NCBI GenBank assembly: GCA_038233215.1
Contig: JBBSML010000003.1
Location: 62,001 to 126,000 of the forward strand
Reading direction: 5' to 3'
DNA: 64,000 bases
Source of the DNA: JACDBZ01 sp038233215
GTDB lineage: Bacteria; Chloroflexota; Limnocylindria; QHBO01
Shown piece after piece: positions 16,384 through 25,958 of this stretch; the stretch's first letter is position 1; every line of letters starts with the position of its first letter. A model generated the notes under the pieces. The model was given only the letters and a program-made list of their open reading frames with translations, did no database searches and was not told the origin of the DNA. A program made the translations under genes and the position numbers.

Positions 16384-17391
16384 TCATCCCTCGCTCACGC
16401 GTGGATCGAGCCATCCGTAGATCATCTCCGCGACCAGGTTCGCGATGACCACGGCCAGGGCGATGAGCAGGAACGCTCCCTGGAGCACCGGATAGTCCCG
16501 ATCCCCGACCGCGTTGACGGTCAGCGCGCCAAGCCCCGGCCAGGAGTACACCGCCTCGACCTGGATGGCGCCCGACACCGTGAACCCCAGGTTGAGCGCG
16601 ATGAGCGTGACCATCGGCAGCATGGCATTGCGCAACGCGTGATGGCGAATGATTCGGTACGTCGACAGGCCCTTCGCGCGGGCGGTGAGAATGTAATCCT
16701 CGCCGAACACGTCGAGCACGCTGCTGCGCATGATCAGCATGTATTCGCCCAGCAGCACGAGCGTGAGCGTCAGCGTCGGCAACAGGAGGTGGCGCCCGAC
16801 GTCCCATGCCAGATCCGCGAACGAGGCGAAATCGGCGCCGATGGTGATCCGCCCGGCCGTGGGCAGCCCGAACCAGTTCGCGCCCGCCACGAGCAGGATG
16901 ATGCCCAGGAAGAAGGTCGGCAGCGACCACATGAAGAGACTGAACGTCAGCGCCGTGACGTCCAGCGGTCGCCCGCGTCGCCATGCGGCGAACAGACCCA
17001 GGGCAGAACCGAGCAGGATCGCGAGCACCTGCGACGGGAGCACCAGCCAAAGCGTGTTGACCAATGCGCCGCTGATGAGATCGCTCACCGGCTGATCGCG
17101 GAACGCGTAGCTGGTCCCCAGGTCGCCGCGGCTTAACGCACCCAGGTAGGCGGTGAACTGGCTGTCCAGCGGGTTCCCGCCCTCGAAGTTCAGGAATACC
17201 GGCTTGTCGATCCCGAACCGTTCGCGCAACGCCTCGACCGCTGCGGGGTTGAGACGCGGGTCGCGCAGCCCCGACTTGGCCGGGTCTCCTGGAAGGACCC
17301 GGAACAGGACGAAGTTGAAGGTGATCACCACCGCGACGGTGACCAGCGCCCAGCCGATCTTGCGCAGCAGATACCCACCCCTGCCGCTCAC
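16384..17391 (-). CDS. ABC transporter permease (DppB type)
   Basis: A 335-aa membrane protein with six predicted helices. The N-terminus (LLRKIGWALVTVAVVITFNFVLF), the periplasmic TSYAFRDQPVSDLI region and the EAA loop (ARAKGLSTYRIIRHHALRNA) are typical of DppB. It forms the membrane channel with the DppC part of the next gene. The start is GTG. A strong hairpin lies between it and the upstream binding-protein gene. Confidence 0.92.
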   Translation of the reverse strand: MSGRGGYLLRKIGWALVTVAVVITFNFVLFRVLPGDPAKSGLRDPRLNPAAVEALRERFGIDKPVFLNFEGGNPLDSQFTAYLGALSRGDLGTSYAFRDQPVSDLISGALVNTLWLVLPSQVLAILLGSALGLFAAWRRGRPLDVTALTFSLFMWSLPTFFLGIILLVAGANWFGLPTAGRITIGADFASFADLAWDVGRHLLLPTLTLTLVLLGEYMLIMRSSVLDVFGEDYILTARAKGLSTYRIIRHHALRNAMLPMVTLIALNLGFTVSGAIQVEAVYSWPGLGALTVNAVGDRDYPVLQGAFLLIALAVVIANLVAEMIYGWLDPRVSEG

Positions 17392-17490
17392 GAGCCAGCT
17401 CCCCGCCGCAGAACGAACCTGATCCGCCCGGCGTGCGAGAAACGAGTGCCTGAGCGTCCGGGCTCGCGGGCGGTGGATATCACGGGCATG

Positions 17491-17523
17491 ACGGGGCGAG
17501 CGTCACGGGGACGCTCGGCCCGT
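17491..17523 (-). terminator. Strong hairpin between binding-protein and permease genes
   Basis: CGAGCGTC / GACGCTCG pair across a 5-nt loop, extended by CGGG / CCCG after one mismatch. No U-run follows on the minus strand. Such hairpins after a substrate-binding gene often stabilise its mRNA or reduce downstream transcription, giving more binding protein than permease. Confidence 0.6.
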
Positions 17524-17530
17524 CATCGGT

Positions 17531-19258
17531 CTATTCGACCGGTCGGAGGGCGCTGAGCGATGCCGAGTCCTCGAGACCGAGGGTCGGGTCGACTTCCACC
17601 CACCCGCTGAAGGTATCGGTCCGCCAAGCCTGGATCGACTGCTGGTAGTACGGGATGATGTACGGCACGTCATCGACCAGCAGCTGCTGCATCTGGATGA
17701 TCTGCTCGACGCGCGTGTCGTGATCCTGCTCAACGGCCTGGGCATCGTAAAGCGCGTCGAAATCGGGATTGCAGTACCCGGTCTCGCTGAACCCAGAATC
17801 GATTTCGCTGCACAAACCGACACCGAGCAGGAAGGCCGGGTCCGGGTCGGAACCCCAGCCCCACAGCATGACGTCGTAGTCGAAGCTCGGGCAGCAGACA
17901 CTGGTCAACGTATCGGGGTCCAGGCCCTGGATCTCGATCGCGACGCCGACCTCGGCCCACATTCCCTGGATCAACTCCGACTCCCGTGGTGCGGTGTCGA
18001 TGTCATCGGCATAGTTGAAGCGGAAGGTGAGAGTGTCGCAGTCCTGGTCAGGCAGGCATTCGCGAATGCCGTCTCCATCGCTGTCCTCGTATCCGGCATC
18101 GTCGAGGAGCGCGTTTGCCGCCGCAACGTCGTAAGCGTAGTCCTCGATGTCGGAGGCGTAGTACTCGCCGAGGCCCGGCGGCACCATCGAGAGGCCGGGT
18201 GAGCCCGTCCCCAACGTCGCGACGTCGATGATCTGCGCCTTGTCGGTGGCGTGGGCCAGGGCCTGGCGCACGGGGAGGTCCTTGAGCGCCGGATGACCGG
18301 AGCAGACGCCGCCGTCCTCCGGGCAGTTCTCTTCGGCGACGATGTTGAAGAAGACGTCGCGCAGGCTGCCGCCCGCCCCGATATCGGCGATGTGCACTGC
18401 CACGTTTTCGGCGTTCTGGAGCGTGCTGACCGCCGTGGCCGGGAACTCCGAGATGGCATCGACCTCGCCGGTCGTGAGCGAGGTGACGCGCGCATCCGGA
18501 TTCGCGATCGTCTGGAAAATGAGGCCGTCCACGTTCGGTGGCGTACCCCAGTACTCCGCGTTGGATGCAAGCTCGACGAATTCGCCCTGCGATGCCTCAT
18601 CCAGCCTGAACGGTCCCGAACCGATCATCTCCTCGTTCTCGAAGGCGACGGCATCCTCCTCGGACTCCCAGATGTGCTTTGGAATCACGTAGATGAAGGC
18701 CATGTAGGCATCGAACGTGTTGATCGGCTCGGCCGTGGTCAGGGTGACCGTGGTCTCATCGGTCGCCTCGACCGTCTCGAACGGAGCCGCGTATGAAGGC
18801 AGGAACGGAAAGTCCTCCGTGTCGCGGTACAGCTCGACGCTGAAGGCCACGTCCTCGGCCGTCAGCGGCTCACCGTCGTGGAACGTTGCGCCCTCGACGA
18901 TGGTCATCGTCCACGTCAGGCCGTCGTCGGAGACGGACCACTCGCTCGCCAGTTCGGGCACATATTCGCCGGCCGAGGTGACCGATATCGGCGTGTCGTA
19001 GACGAGCTCATACATCGTGAATGACTCCGCCAGGACGCCATTTCCCGGATTCAGGCTGTCCGGATAACCGCCGACGCCGATGCGCACGGTGCCACCCGTG
19101 GCCGTCCCGGCAGCGCTCGGCGCGGTTGACGCCTCGTCGCCTGGCGCGACGCCACTTGCCAATGGGTCGCCGCTCGCGTTCGGCTGCACGCCCGTGCACG
19201 CGGCAAGCAGGAGTCCGATGATGGCCAGCGCAGCCATGGATGAACGAAGGCGTCGCAC
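17531..19258 (-). CDS. Peptide ABC transporter substrate-binding lipoprotein (SBP family 5)
   Basis: A 575-aa extracellular solute-binding protein. The lipoprotein signal ends in LLLAAC (lipidated Cys about residue 20), followed by an Ala/Ser/Thr/Gly linker and the SBP_bac_5 fold (ASEWSVSDDGLTWTMTI, FHDGEPLTAEDVAFS). Family members bind peptides, some bind haem, nickel or sugars. GTG start chosen because GGAGGT lies 9 nt upstream, the best ribosome site in the window. It heads the transporter operon. Confidence 0.92.
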   Translation of the reverse strand: MRRLRSSMAALAIIGLLLAACTGVQPNASGDPLASGVAPGDEASTAPSAAGTATGGTVRIGVGGYPDSLNPGNGVLAESFTMYELVYDTPISVTSAGEYVPELASEWSVSDDGLTWTMTIVEGATFHDGEPLTAEDVAFSVELYRDTEDFPFLPSYAAPFETVEATDETTVTLTTAEPINTFDAYMAFIYVIPKHIWESEEDAVAFENEEMIGSGPFRLDEASQGEFVELASNAEYWGTPPNVDGLIFQTIANPDARVTSLTTGEVDAISEFPATAVSTLQNAENVAVHIADIGAGGSLRDVFFNIVAEENCPEDGGVCSGHPALKDLPVRQALAHATDKAQIIDVATLGTGSPGLSMVPPGLGEYYASDIEDYAYDVAAANALLDDAGYEDSDGDGIRECLPDQDCDTLTFRFNYADDIDTAPRESELIQGMWAEVGVAIEIQGLDPDTLTSVCCPSFDYDVMLWGWGSDPDPAFLLGVGLCSEIDSGFSETGYCNPDFDALYDAQAVEQDHDTRVEQIIQMQQLLVDDVPYIIPYYQQSIQAWRTDTFSGWVEVDPTLGLEDSASLSALRPVE

Positions 19259-19422
19259 CGTCCCAGTACCTCCAAATCGTTCTGCGGCGCGTGGATGCCC
19301 GGGGCGGGACGGCCGCTTCGACCGGCGGAGGATGGCACACCCCACGGAATCCGGTCAACATACCCTTACGCAATGCGGAATCCGCGCAACTCATCTCAGG
19401 TCGCTCGGCATACTTGTTCACC

Positions 19423-21408
19423 ATGACCGATGCCACCCCCCGCGCCCTCGTGCGCGCCCAGGTCGCGCTCGAATCATTTCGCGTGACTCCCGACGGCGAA
19501 TCCGTCATCTACGTGCTGCGCCGCGTCGTCCGCGAAGCGTACGAATCCCACCTGTGGACACGACCGTACCGGGGCGGGCGCGCGCGACAGCTGACCCGGG
19601 GTCGCGTTCGCGACGGCTCGCCCGACATCTCGCCGGATGGCACCCGCGTCGCCTTCGTGCGTTCGCCGGTGGGAGACGACGATGCGGTCGGACAGGCGTG
19701 GATCCTGCCACTCGACGGCGGCGAGCCGTGGCGGCTCACAAACCTGAAGCGCGGCGTGACGAGCGTGCGCTGGAGCCCCGACGGGCGGCGCCTCGCGCTG
19801 GTGGCCCAGGCGGGCGACCACCGCTTCGTGATCGGCGAGGAAGGGCCCAAGGGACGGACGCCGGTGGCGCGCCGGCTCACCCGGCTCGACTTCCGTGACG
19901 ACGAATCGGGGCATGTTGTCCGCCGAGCCCACCTCTGGCTGGTGGCGGCGCGAGATGGTGCGAAGCCGCGGCAGCTGACCAAGGGTGACTTCGACGTGTT
20001 CCATCCCGCCTGGGCGCCTGACGGACGCCGGATTGCATTCAGCGCCGATCGTGGACCGGACGCGGCGATCCACCCCCGCCTCCAGCTGTGGACCGTCGGG
20101 ACCGATTCGGCGCGGCCACAGGTCCGCGAGCTCGTCAGCCTGGCCGGCGACGCGGATCGCCCGGCGTTCTCGCCAGACGGCCGCCACCTGGCGTTCATCG
20201 GCACCGACGTGGACGATCCGCCCGACGAGATCCCGCCCGCACTCTGGATCCTGGAGCTTCCGTCGGGCGAGCCACGATCGTTGACGGCATCGGTCGACAG
20301 GCCCGTCGGCGAATGGGCCTGGTGCGACCTGTTGATGAGCGAGGAGGCGCCCGGCCCGACGTGGCTCTCCAATGATGCGCTCGCGGTGATCATCGGCAAT
20401 CAGGGTCGCAACATCCCGTACCGCATCGATCTTGCGGGTCTCGTCGAGCCGCTGGCGGATCCGGCGATGCGGATCGCCACCTCAGGAATCGATGCCGGGG
20501 GCGGCCGCATCGCGATCAGTGCCGCCATCGACGCCCGGGCGGGCGACGTCCACGCCGTCGAGGCAGGCTCCCTGCGCGCCATCACGCGCCAGGGCTCCGC
20601 GTGGCAGCGACGCTTCCCGACCGTCGAGCTGACCGAGCTCAGTCTGAACGGGCCAGCGGGACCGATCCACGCATGGCTCGCGTCGCCGCCGGGAGCGGGC
20701 CGGCGAAGGTTGCCAACGATCCTGCACCTGCATGGTGGGCCGACCGGCGCCTGGGGCCCCGGCGGCACGCTCGACGCCATGGCGCTGTGCGCCGCCGGCT
20801 ATCGCGTCCTCATGCCGAACATCCGCGGCTCCGCGACGTTCGGCGGATCATGGGTCCGCGCGCTTTCAGCGAGCTGGGGCTCCGTCGACGCCGAGGACGC
20901 GCTGGCATCGGTCGATGCGCTGGTCGAGCGTGGATTGGCCGACTCGAAACGCGTGGGCGTGATGGGCCTCTCGTACGGCGGCTTCCTCACCCAATGGCTC
21001 GTGGGCGTGACGGATCGGTTCGCCGCGGCGTCATCGGAGAACGGGGTCACCAACCAGGTCAGCACCTGGGCAAACTCGTATTTCGGCGTCCATTACAACC
21101 GTCGCGCCGGCCTCGGAGATCCATTGACCGATGCGGGGATGCGGGCGCTCTGGCGGTCATCGCCGCTGCGGAATGCGGCCAAGGTCACGACGCCGTTGCT
21201 CATGCTCCAATCGGAGGAAGATCGAATCTGCCCGGCAGCGGACAACGAGCAATTCTTCACAGCACTGAAAGTGCTCGGACGCGAAGTGGAGCTGATCCTG
21301 TACCCCGACGAACACCATGACATGAAGAGCTCGGGCCGGCCGGACCGACGAATCGACCGCATGGAGCGCCTCCTGGCCTGGTTCGACCGCCACGTACCCC
21401 ACGCTTGA
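19423..21408 (+). CDS. S9 family peptidase (second copy)
   Basis: A 661-aa prolyl-oligopeptidase-family enzyme. Beta-propeller motifs (ISPDGTR, WSPDGRR, WAPDGRR, FSPDGRH) fill the first 400 residues. The hydrolase domain has GLSYGGF (Ser), SEEDRICP (Asp) and DEHHDM (His). It stands divergent to the peptide transporter operon, so it may break down imported peptides. The ATG giving MTDATPRAL was taken; 61 codons upstream read as non-family sequence and overlap the transporter leader. Confidence 0.9.
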   Translation: MTDATPRALVRAQVALESFRVTPDGESVIYVLRRVVREAYESHLWTRPYRGGRARQLTRGRVRDGSPDISPDGTRVAFVRSPVGDDDAVGQAWILPLDGGEPWRLTNLKRGVTSVRWSPDGRRLALVAQAGDHRFVIGEEGPKGRTPVARRLTRLDFRDDESGHVVRRAHLWLVAARDGAKPRQLTKGDFDVFHPAWAPDGRRIAFSADRGPDAAIHPRLQLWTVGTDSARPQVRELVSLAGDADRPAFSPDGRHLAFIGTDVDDPPDEIPPALWILELPSGEPRSLTASVDRPVGEWAWCDLLMSEEAPGPTWLSNDALAVIIGNQGRNIPYRIDLAGLVEPLADPAMRIATSGIDAGGGRIAISAAIDARAGDVHAVEAGSLRAITRQGSAWQRRFPTVELTELSLNGPAGPIHAWLASPPGAGRRRLPTILHLHGGPTGAWGPGGTLDAMALCAAGYRVLMPNIRGSATFGGSWVRALSASWGSVDAEDALASVDALVERGLADSKRVGVMGLSYGGFLTQWLVGVTDRFAAASSENGVTNQVSTWANSYFGVHYNRRAGLGDPLTDAGMRALWRSSPLRNAAKVTTPLLMLQSEEDRICPAADNEQFFTALKVLGREVELILYPDEHHDMKSSGRPDRRIDRMERLLAWFDRHVPHA

Positions 21409-21421
21409 GTGGCGCGAGACA

Positions 21422-21967
21422 CTAGGCGGATGACTTTCGGCTGAGGCGGTCGGCAAGGCCACCGACGGTGAGCGCCAGACCGAGTGCCAGGATGCCGATT
21501 GCCGCGACGAGGCGGAACGCCTCGCCCCCGAATGCGGTCGCGAAGACGAGATAGGCGACCACACCCCCGGCGGCAATCCCGGAACCGATCCACTTGAATG
21601 CCGGCGCATCGGCGATCCATCCGGCCGCATACATGCCGAGCCCGAAGCTGAACGGGACGACGCTCCACAGGTAAGCCCAGGCGCCCCATCGATCGGTGAG
21701 GCTCGTGTACAGGAGCGCACTGCCCACGCCCGCCAGGAGCGCCCCGGGAATCACCATCCCTGCCCGCAGTCGGCGGCTCGGCCCTCCGAGGAAGCCAGGG
21801 ACCAGGAAGAAGAGCGATGCGCCGATGATGACAATCGGCCACCAGCGCAGCACGTCGTCGCCCACGCCAAGGCCGCGGAGAAATGAGAGGAGTGGCTCGC
21901 TCGCCAGGACCACCAACCCCACCAGGACGAGGAGCAGGCCGGCGATCAACTCGATGGTTCGGCTCAC
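21422..21967 (-). CDS. Predicted membrane protein, six hydrophobic segments
   Basis: A 181-aa protein starting from GTG, which overlaps the acyl-CoA dehydrogenase stop (GTGA). Hydrophobic helices include IELIAGLLLVLVGLVVL, WWPIVIIGASLFFLVPGF, GMVIPGALLAGVGSALL and LVAAIGILALGLALTV. The spacing resembles small LiaI/DUF5668-type membrane proteins, but I do not assign a family. Co-translation with the dehydrogenase may be incidental. Confidence 0.7.
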   Translation of the reverse strand: MSRTIELIAGLLLVLVGLVVLASEPLLSFLRGLGVGDDVLRWWPIVIIGASLFFLVPGFLGGPSRRLRAGMVIPGALLAGVGSALLYTSLTDRWGAWAYLWSVVPFSFGLGMYAAGWIADAPAFKWIGSGIAAGGVVAYLVFATAFGGEAFRLVAAIGILALGLALTVGGLADRLSRKSSA

Positions 21968-23160
21968 ATCTCGCCTTCGAAGGCCGGCTGCGCCATGCGG
22001 AGCGGCTTGTCGTTCCGATAGCCGAGCAGGTAATCGGCCTGCATCAGGGTGTGGATCTGCGAGGTTCCCTCGTAGATGACCGATCCCTTGGAATTGCGCA
22101 GGTAGCGCTCGACGGGGTACTCGTTGGAGTAGCCGTAGGCGCCGTGGACCTGGATGGCGTCCAGCGCGGACGCGACGGCGTGATCGGTGCAGAACCACTT
22201 GGCGAGGCCGGTCTCGCGCGTGTTGCGCTCGCCGGCATTCTTCTTCCAGCCCGCCTTCCAGACCAGCAACCGCCCGGCCTCGATGCCGGCGTACATCTTC
22301 GAGATCATCTGCTTGACCAGCTGATGCTGCCCGATCTCGGAGCCGAAGGCCTGGCGCTCGTGGGCGTACTTGACCGATGCGTCCAGGCACGCCTGCGCCA
22401 GCCCAACCGATCCAGCGGCAACCGTGTAGCGACCCTGGTCGATGGCGCTCATCGCGATGGTGAAGCCCTCCCCCTCGTCGCCGATCCGATTGGCCGCAGG
22501 CACCTCGCAATCGGAGAAGGTCAGGATGCCGGTGTTGCCGGCCCGCACGCCGAGCTTGCCGTGCAGCGACTCGCTGCTGAAGCCCGGGAAGGAGCGCTCC
22601 ACGATGAAGGCGGTGATCCCGCGGTGGCCCTTGCTCTTGTCGACCGTCGCGAACACGAGGAAATGATCGGCCGTGTCACCCAGGCTGATCCAGATCTTCG
22701 CGCCATTGAGGATGTACCGATCGCCGTCGCGGCGCGCGGTTGTCGTCAGCTGACCCGCGTCGGAGCCGACGCCGGGCTCGGTCAGGCCGAAGGTGGCGAG
22801 CTTCTCGCCGCGCGCCTGCGGCACCAGGTACTGCTGCTTCTGCTCCTCGGTCCCCCATTGCAGCAGCGTCAACGAGTTCAGCCCGGTATGGACCGAGAGG
22901 ATGACGCGAAAGGCGGTATCGGCGCGCTCCATCTCCTCGCACAGCAGCGCGAAGGCGATGTAGTCCATGCCGGCGCCGCCGTACTGCTCCGGGATCGGCA
23001 GCCCAAGCAGGCCTTCGGCACCCATCTTCTCGTAGATGGAGCGGTCGTATTCGGCGTTGGCGTCCAGCTGCTGGACGCGGGGCAGGATCTCGCGCTCCGC
23101 GAAGGCGCGCGCCGTGCGCTGCACCTCGCGCTGCGCATCGGTCAGCGAAAGATCGATCAT
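21964..23160 (-). CDS. Acyl-CoA dehydrogenase
   Basis: A 398-aa FAD flavoenzyme that makes the alpha,beta double bond in acyl-CoA, passing electrons to ETF. Family signatures are visible: FGLTEPGVGSDAG in the FAD/substrate loop, WISLGDTADHFLVFA, and the catalytic Glu in VIYEGTSQIH near residue 367. Length is normal. It may act in fatty-acid or branched-chain amino-acid breakdown, a pathway that would also feed the acyl-CoA mutase at 5.2 kb. The start MIDLSLTDAQ is typical. Confidence 0.92.
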   Translation of the reverse strand: MIDLSLTDAQREVQRTARAFAEREILPRVQQLDANAEYDRSIYEKMGAEGLLGLPIPEQYGGAGMDYIAFALLCEEMERADTAFRVILSVHTGLNSLTLLQWGTEEQKQQYLVPQARGEKLATFGLTEPGVGSDAGQLTTTARRDGDRYILNGAKIWISLGDTADHFLVFATVDKSKGHRGITAFIVERSFPGFSSESLHGKLGVRAGNTGILTFSDCEVPAANRIGDEGEGFTIAMSAIDQGRYTVAAGSVGLAQACLDASVKYAHERQAFGSEIGQHQLVKQMISKMYAGIEAGRLLVWKAGWKKNAGERNTRETGLAKWFCTDHAVASALDAIQVHGAYGYSNEYPVERYLRNSKGSVIYEGTSQIHTLMQADYLLGYRNDKPLRMAQPAFEGEM

Positions 23161-23258
23161 CGGTTCTCCGTCGGGCGAAATGGGCGGGAACCTGATTCTA
23201 GACCGACGAGGGTTGCACAGCCCGAGATCAATCCCGACTATTCCTACGGTGATTCGGG

Positions 23259-23290
23259 TTGACGAAGGAATTGAGTAAGGCTAGCCTTAC
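23259..23290 (+). promoter_or_regulatory. Promoter with overlapping iron-box-like palindrome
   Basis: TTGACG and TAGCCT are spaced by exactly 17 nt. The -10 hexamer lies inside a perfect 16-bp palindrome, GTAAGGCTAGCCTTAC (23275-23290). The core TnAGGnTnnCCTnA is like DtxR/IdeR iron boxes, and the next gene is an iron permease, so iron-dependent repression is likely. The regulator is not in the window. Confidence 0.65.
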
Positions 23291-23341
23291 ACGCGATGAC
23301 CGCGCCTCCGCCGGAGCGCGCCACATGCACGGGAGACGACA

Positions 23342-24214
23342 TTGGACATCGGGTTCCTGACCACCGGCCTGCTGACCGGGCTGCGCGAGGGCGTTGAAGC
23401 GGCGCTCATCGTGAGCATCATCCTCGCCTACCTGGCGAAGACCGGAAATGAGCGCCACTTCGGCAAGATCTGGTTGGGCGCAGGCGTTGCGGTCGCCGTG
23501 AGCATCGTCGCGGGCCTGGTGCTGTTCGTGACGATCGGTGGATTCGAGGAGCCGGCCGCGCAGATCTTCGAGGGGTTCGCCATGGTCATCGCCGCCGGCG
23601 TGGTGACCTGGATGCTGTTCTGGATGCGCCGCAGCGCGGCCAACATCAAGGGCCAGCTGCACGCGGGCGTGGACCGCGCGCTGGTGGAGGGCGGCATCTT
23701 CGGTCTGACCATCCTTGCCTTCACGGCCGTCATCCGCGAGGGCATCGAGACGGCCATCTTCCTGTTGGGTCAGGCCACCGCGGCCGGGACCCAGGCGACC
23801 AGCACGCTGGTCGGCGCCATCATCGGCCTGCTGATCTCCGTTGGAATCGGGTACGGGCTCTATCGGGGAGCGCGCGTCATCAACCTGCGTACCTTCTTCA
23901 GCTGGACCGGGGTCGCGCTGGTCTTCATCGCGGCAGGTTTGCTATCCCACGGTATCCACGAGTTCGTCGAGGCCGGCTGGATCGCGTTCGGTACCTCCAC
24001 GGCGTTCGACATCTCCGCCATCCTGTCGCACGAGGACAGCCTGCTAGGCCAGATGCTGCGGGCGATCTTCGGCTACACGAGCTCGCCGGAGTGGATCACG
24101 TTCCTGAGCTGGCTCGTCTATGTCGTGACCGTGTTGGCCCTGTATCTCCGTCCGGTTCGGCCAGCCGGGGCGCGGCCGGCCCCAGTCGCCCGGGAATCCA
24201 TTCCCAACGGCTGA
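23342..24214 (+). CDS. FTR1-family high-affinity iron permease
   Basis: A 290-aa polytopic membrane protein with seven or so helices. The two REGxE motifs that define the Ftr1/EfeU family are present, REGVE in helix 1 and REGIE in helix 4, and both are needed for iron transport. TTG start: GGGAG lies 6 nt upstream, and no ATG fits. No EfeO/EfeB partner is adjacent. A probable iron-box promoter precedes it. Confidence 0.9.
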   Translation: MDIGFLTTGLLTGLREGVEAALIVSIILAYLAKTGNERHFGKIWLGAGVAVAVSIVAGLVLFVTIGGFEEPAAQIFEGFAMVIAAGVVTWMLFWMRRSAANIKGQLHAGVDRALVEGGIFGLTILAFTAVIREGIETAIFLLGQATAAGTQATSTLVGAIIGLLISVGIGYGLYRGARVINLRTFFSWTGVALVFIAAGLLSHGIHEFVEAGWIAFGTSTAFDISAILSHEDSLLGQMLRAIFGYTSSPEWITFLSWLVYVVTVLALYLRPVRPAGARPAPVARESIPNG

Positions 24215-24369
24215 CCTTCCCCACCCGCCCGCAAGGAGGCCTTCGAGCTTGTCGCAAGCGTGCTTCGCAGCGCAACCGGCTTCGAGTTCGAGGCGGCCAC
24301 ACCCTCGAGTGCCACGATCGAGGTCGGCACGCGAGTGATCGCGCACGCGCGCGCCCGCGATGTCCCGGT

Positions 24370-25131
24370 CTACCCGCTCGACGGCGAGTAGGCTCCCATG
24401 AAGTCGAGAATCTCGCGCCAGGAGGCGTCGCTCGCATCGGCGAATTCAGCCGCCTTTCGGTCGAAGAACGAGTGCGGGGCATTCTCGTAGACGACCGTCC
24501 GGTGTTCCACGCTGGCTTCGTCGAGGGCTCGGTCGAAGAGCTCGTGATGTTCGGCAGGAATGCCCGCATCGGCACCCCCGTAGATGGCGAGCACGGGGCA
24601 GGCAAACCGTGAGGCCTCGTCGGCCGGCGCAGGGATGCTCGTCCGATGCGGACCGACTGGCCATGGGTACAGGCCGATGACGCCCGCAAGCCCGTGTCCG
24701 CTGACCGCCTGGAGCAGGCTGATCCGCCCGCCAAGGCAAAAGCCGATGGTGAAGACCCGATCCACTCGTTCACGCATGTGCGCAATTGCCGCGGCGACAT
24801 CTTCATCGACCGTGTCCGCCTGCAGCTGCATGACGTGCGGCTCATATTCGAAGCCCTCGCCGCGGTTGGATTCTGCCGTGCGCGCGAACAAGTCCATGGC
24901 GACGGCGTGCACGCCGGCCTCGGCGAAGCGAAGGACGAGCTCCTCGTAGTAGGGATGCAGGCCCCGCACATCCGGAAGGATCACCACGCCCGCGCCAGAC
25001 GGCGCCTCGGCGGTGGCCTCGTAGGCGGCAAACTCGGTTCCGTCGCGGCTGGTAAGTGTCAGGTCGCCCGCGTCAAGGGCGGAGCCGCGGATCGGGGGGA
25101 GCGGAGGCCGGGAATCGATATCGAAGCACAT
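24370..25131 (-). CDS. Dienelactone hydrolase family protein
   Basis: A 253-aa alpha/beta hydrolase. The nucleophile is Cys in GFCLGGR, as in dienelactone hydrolase, with Asp in YGGADAGIP and His in NAPHSFFD. Classic members open dienelactone in chlorocatechol breakdown, but most relatives act on unknown esters. It lies 5 nt after trpA on the same strand, so it is probably the last gene of the trp operon. Confidence 0.88.
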   Translation of the reverse strand: MCFDIDSRPPLPPIRGSALDAGDLTLTSRDGTEFAAYEATAEAPSGAGVVILPDVRGLHPYYEELVLRFAEAGVHAVAMDLFARTAESNRGEGFEYEPHVMQLQADTVDEDVAAAIAHMRERVDRVFTIGFCLGGRISLLQAVSGHGLAGVIGLYPWPVGPHRTSIPAPADEASRFACPVLAIYGGADAGIPAEHHELFDRALDEASVEHRTVVYENAPHSFFDRKAAEFADASDASWREILDFMGAYSPSSG

Positions 25132-25136
25132 GGAGA

Positions 25137-25958
25137 TCAGGACGGCATGTGGCGTGCCGGACGCTCGGTCGCATTCGCCAGCTTCCGCACCAGCGAGCCG
25201 AGCGCGGGCGTACCGCCGTCGCGCATGGCGGCAACCAGCGCGGAGCCGATGATCAGCCCGTCAGCAGCCGGCGCCAGCGCCGCTACCTGCTCGGGCGTGC
25301 TCAGCCCGAAGCCGGCCGCAACCGGCGCGCGTCCGGCCGCTCGCTCACGTACCGACGCGATCAGTTCACCGGACCCCGCCGCAACTGTGTCGCGGGCGCC
25401 GGTCACCCCGAGGAGCGGCACCACGTACAGGAACCCTGTCGACGCCTTTGCGGCGGTCTCGATGCGCGCAGCTGAGGTGTTCGGGGCGACCAGGAACGAG
25501 ATGGCAAGTCCCAGTGCGGCGGCGAGACGCTCGAGCCGCGGCGACGCCCCGGATGGAAGGTCGGGCACGATGAGCCCGTCGGCCCCTGCCGCGCGCAACG
25601 CGTGCAGCGTCTCGTGCTCGCCGGCCGCAAGCAGCGGGTTCAGGTAGCTCATCACCATGATCGGGGTCGCATGGCCCCGCGCACGCAGGGATGCGACCAG
25701 GCGCTGGGCCGACGGCAGCCCGCCACCGGCAGCCAGGGCCACGCGGCCGGCATCGGCGATGGTTGGACCATCCGCCAACGGATCGCTGAACGGGACACCG
25801 ACCTCCAGCACATCGGCGCCGGCGTCGAGTGCCGCCTCGGCGGCATCCAGCCCGTCGGTCTCGGTTGGGTAGCCTGCCAGGATGTAGGCGATCAACGCGG
25901 TGCGCCCGCGCGACGCGGCCGTCTTGAACGCCTGTCGGATGCGCCCGGGGCCGTTCAA
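25137..25958 (-). CDS. trpA: Tryptophan synthase alpha chain
   Basis: A 273-aa TIM barrel that cleaves indole-3-glycerol phosphate to indole, passed to TrpB. Motifs visible are LEVGVPFSDPLADGPTI (catalytic Asp), the Gly-rich loop and GFGLSTPEQV phosphate site. Catalytic Glu is in VLEVGVPF. The start is TTG, in a TTGA overlap with the stop of the trpCFB fusion, so the two are translationally coupled. Confidence 0.93.
   Translation of the reverse strand: MNGPGRIRQAFKTAASRGRTALIAYILAGYPTETDGLDAAEAALDAGADVLEVGVPFSDPLADGPTIADAGRVALAAGGGLPSAQRLVASLRARGHATPIMVMSYLNPLLAAGEHETLHALRAAGADGLIVPDLPSGASPRLERLAAALGLAISFLVAPNTSAARIETAAKASTGFLYVVPLLGVTGARDTVAAGSGELIASVRERAAGRAPVAAGFGLSTPEQVAALAPAADGLIIGSALVAAMRDGGTPALGSLVRKLANATERPARHMPS

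Noticed and set aside
24215..24391. In-frame continuation after the FTR1 stop with coding-like sequence (FELVASVLRSATGFEFEAAT and onward).
   Set aside because: No ATG; the only start is a GTG about 20 nt from the aaggagg site, and no family is recognised. It may be a remnant or read-through but cannot be supported.
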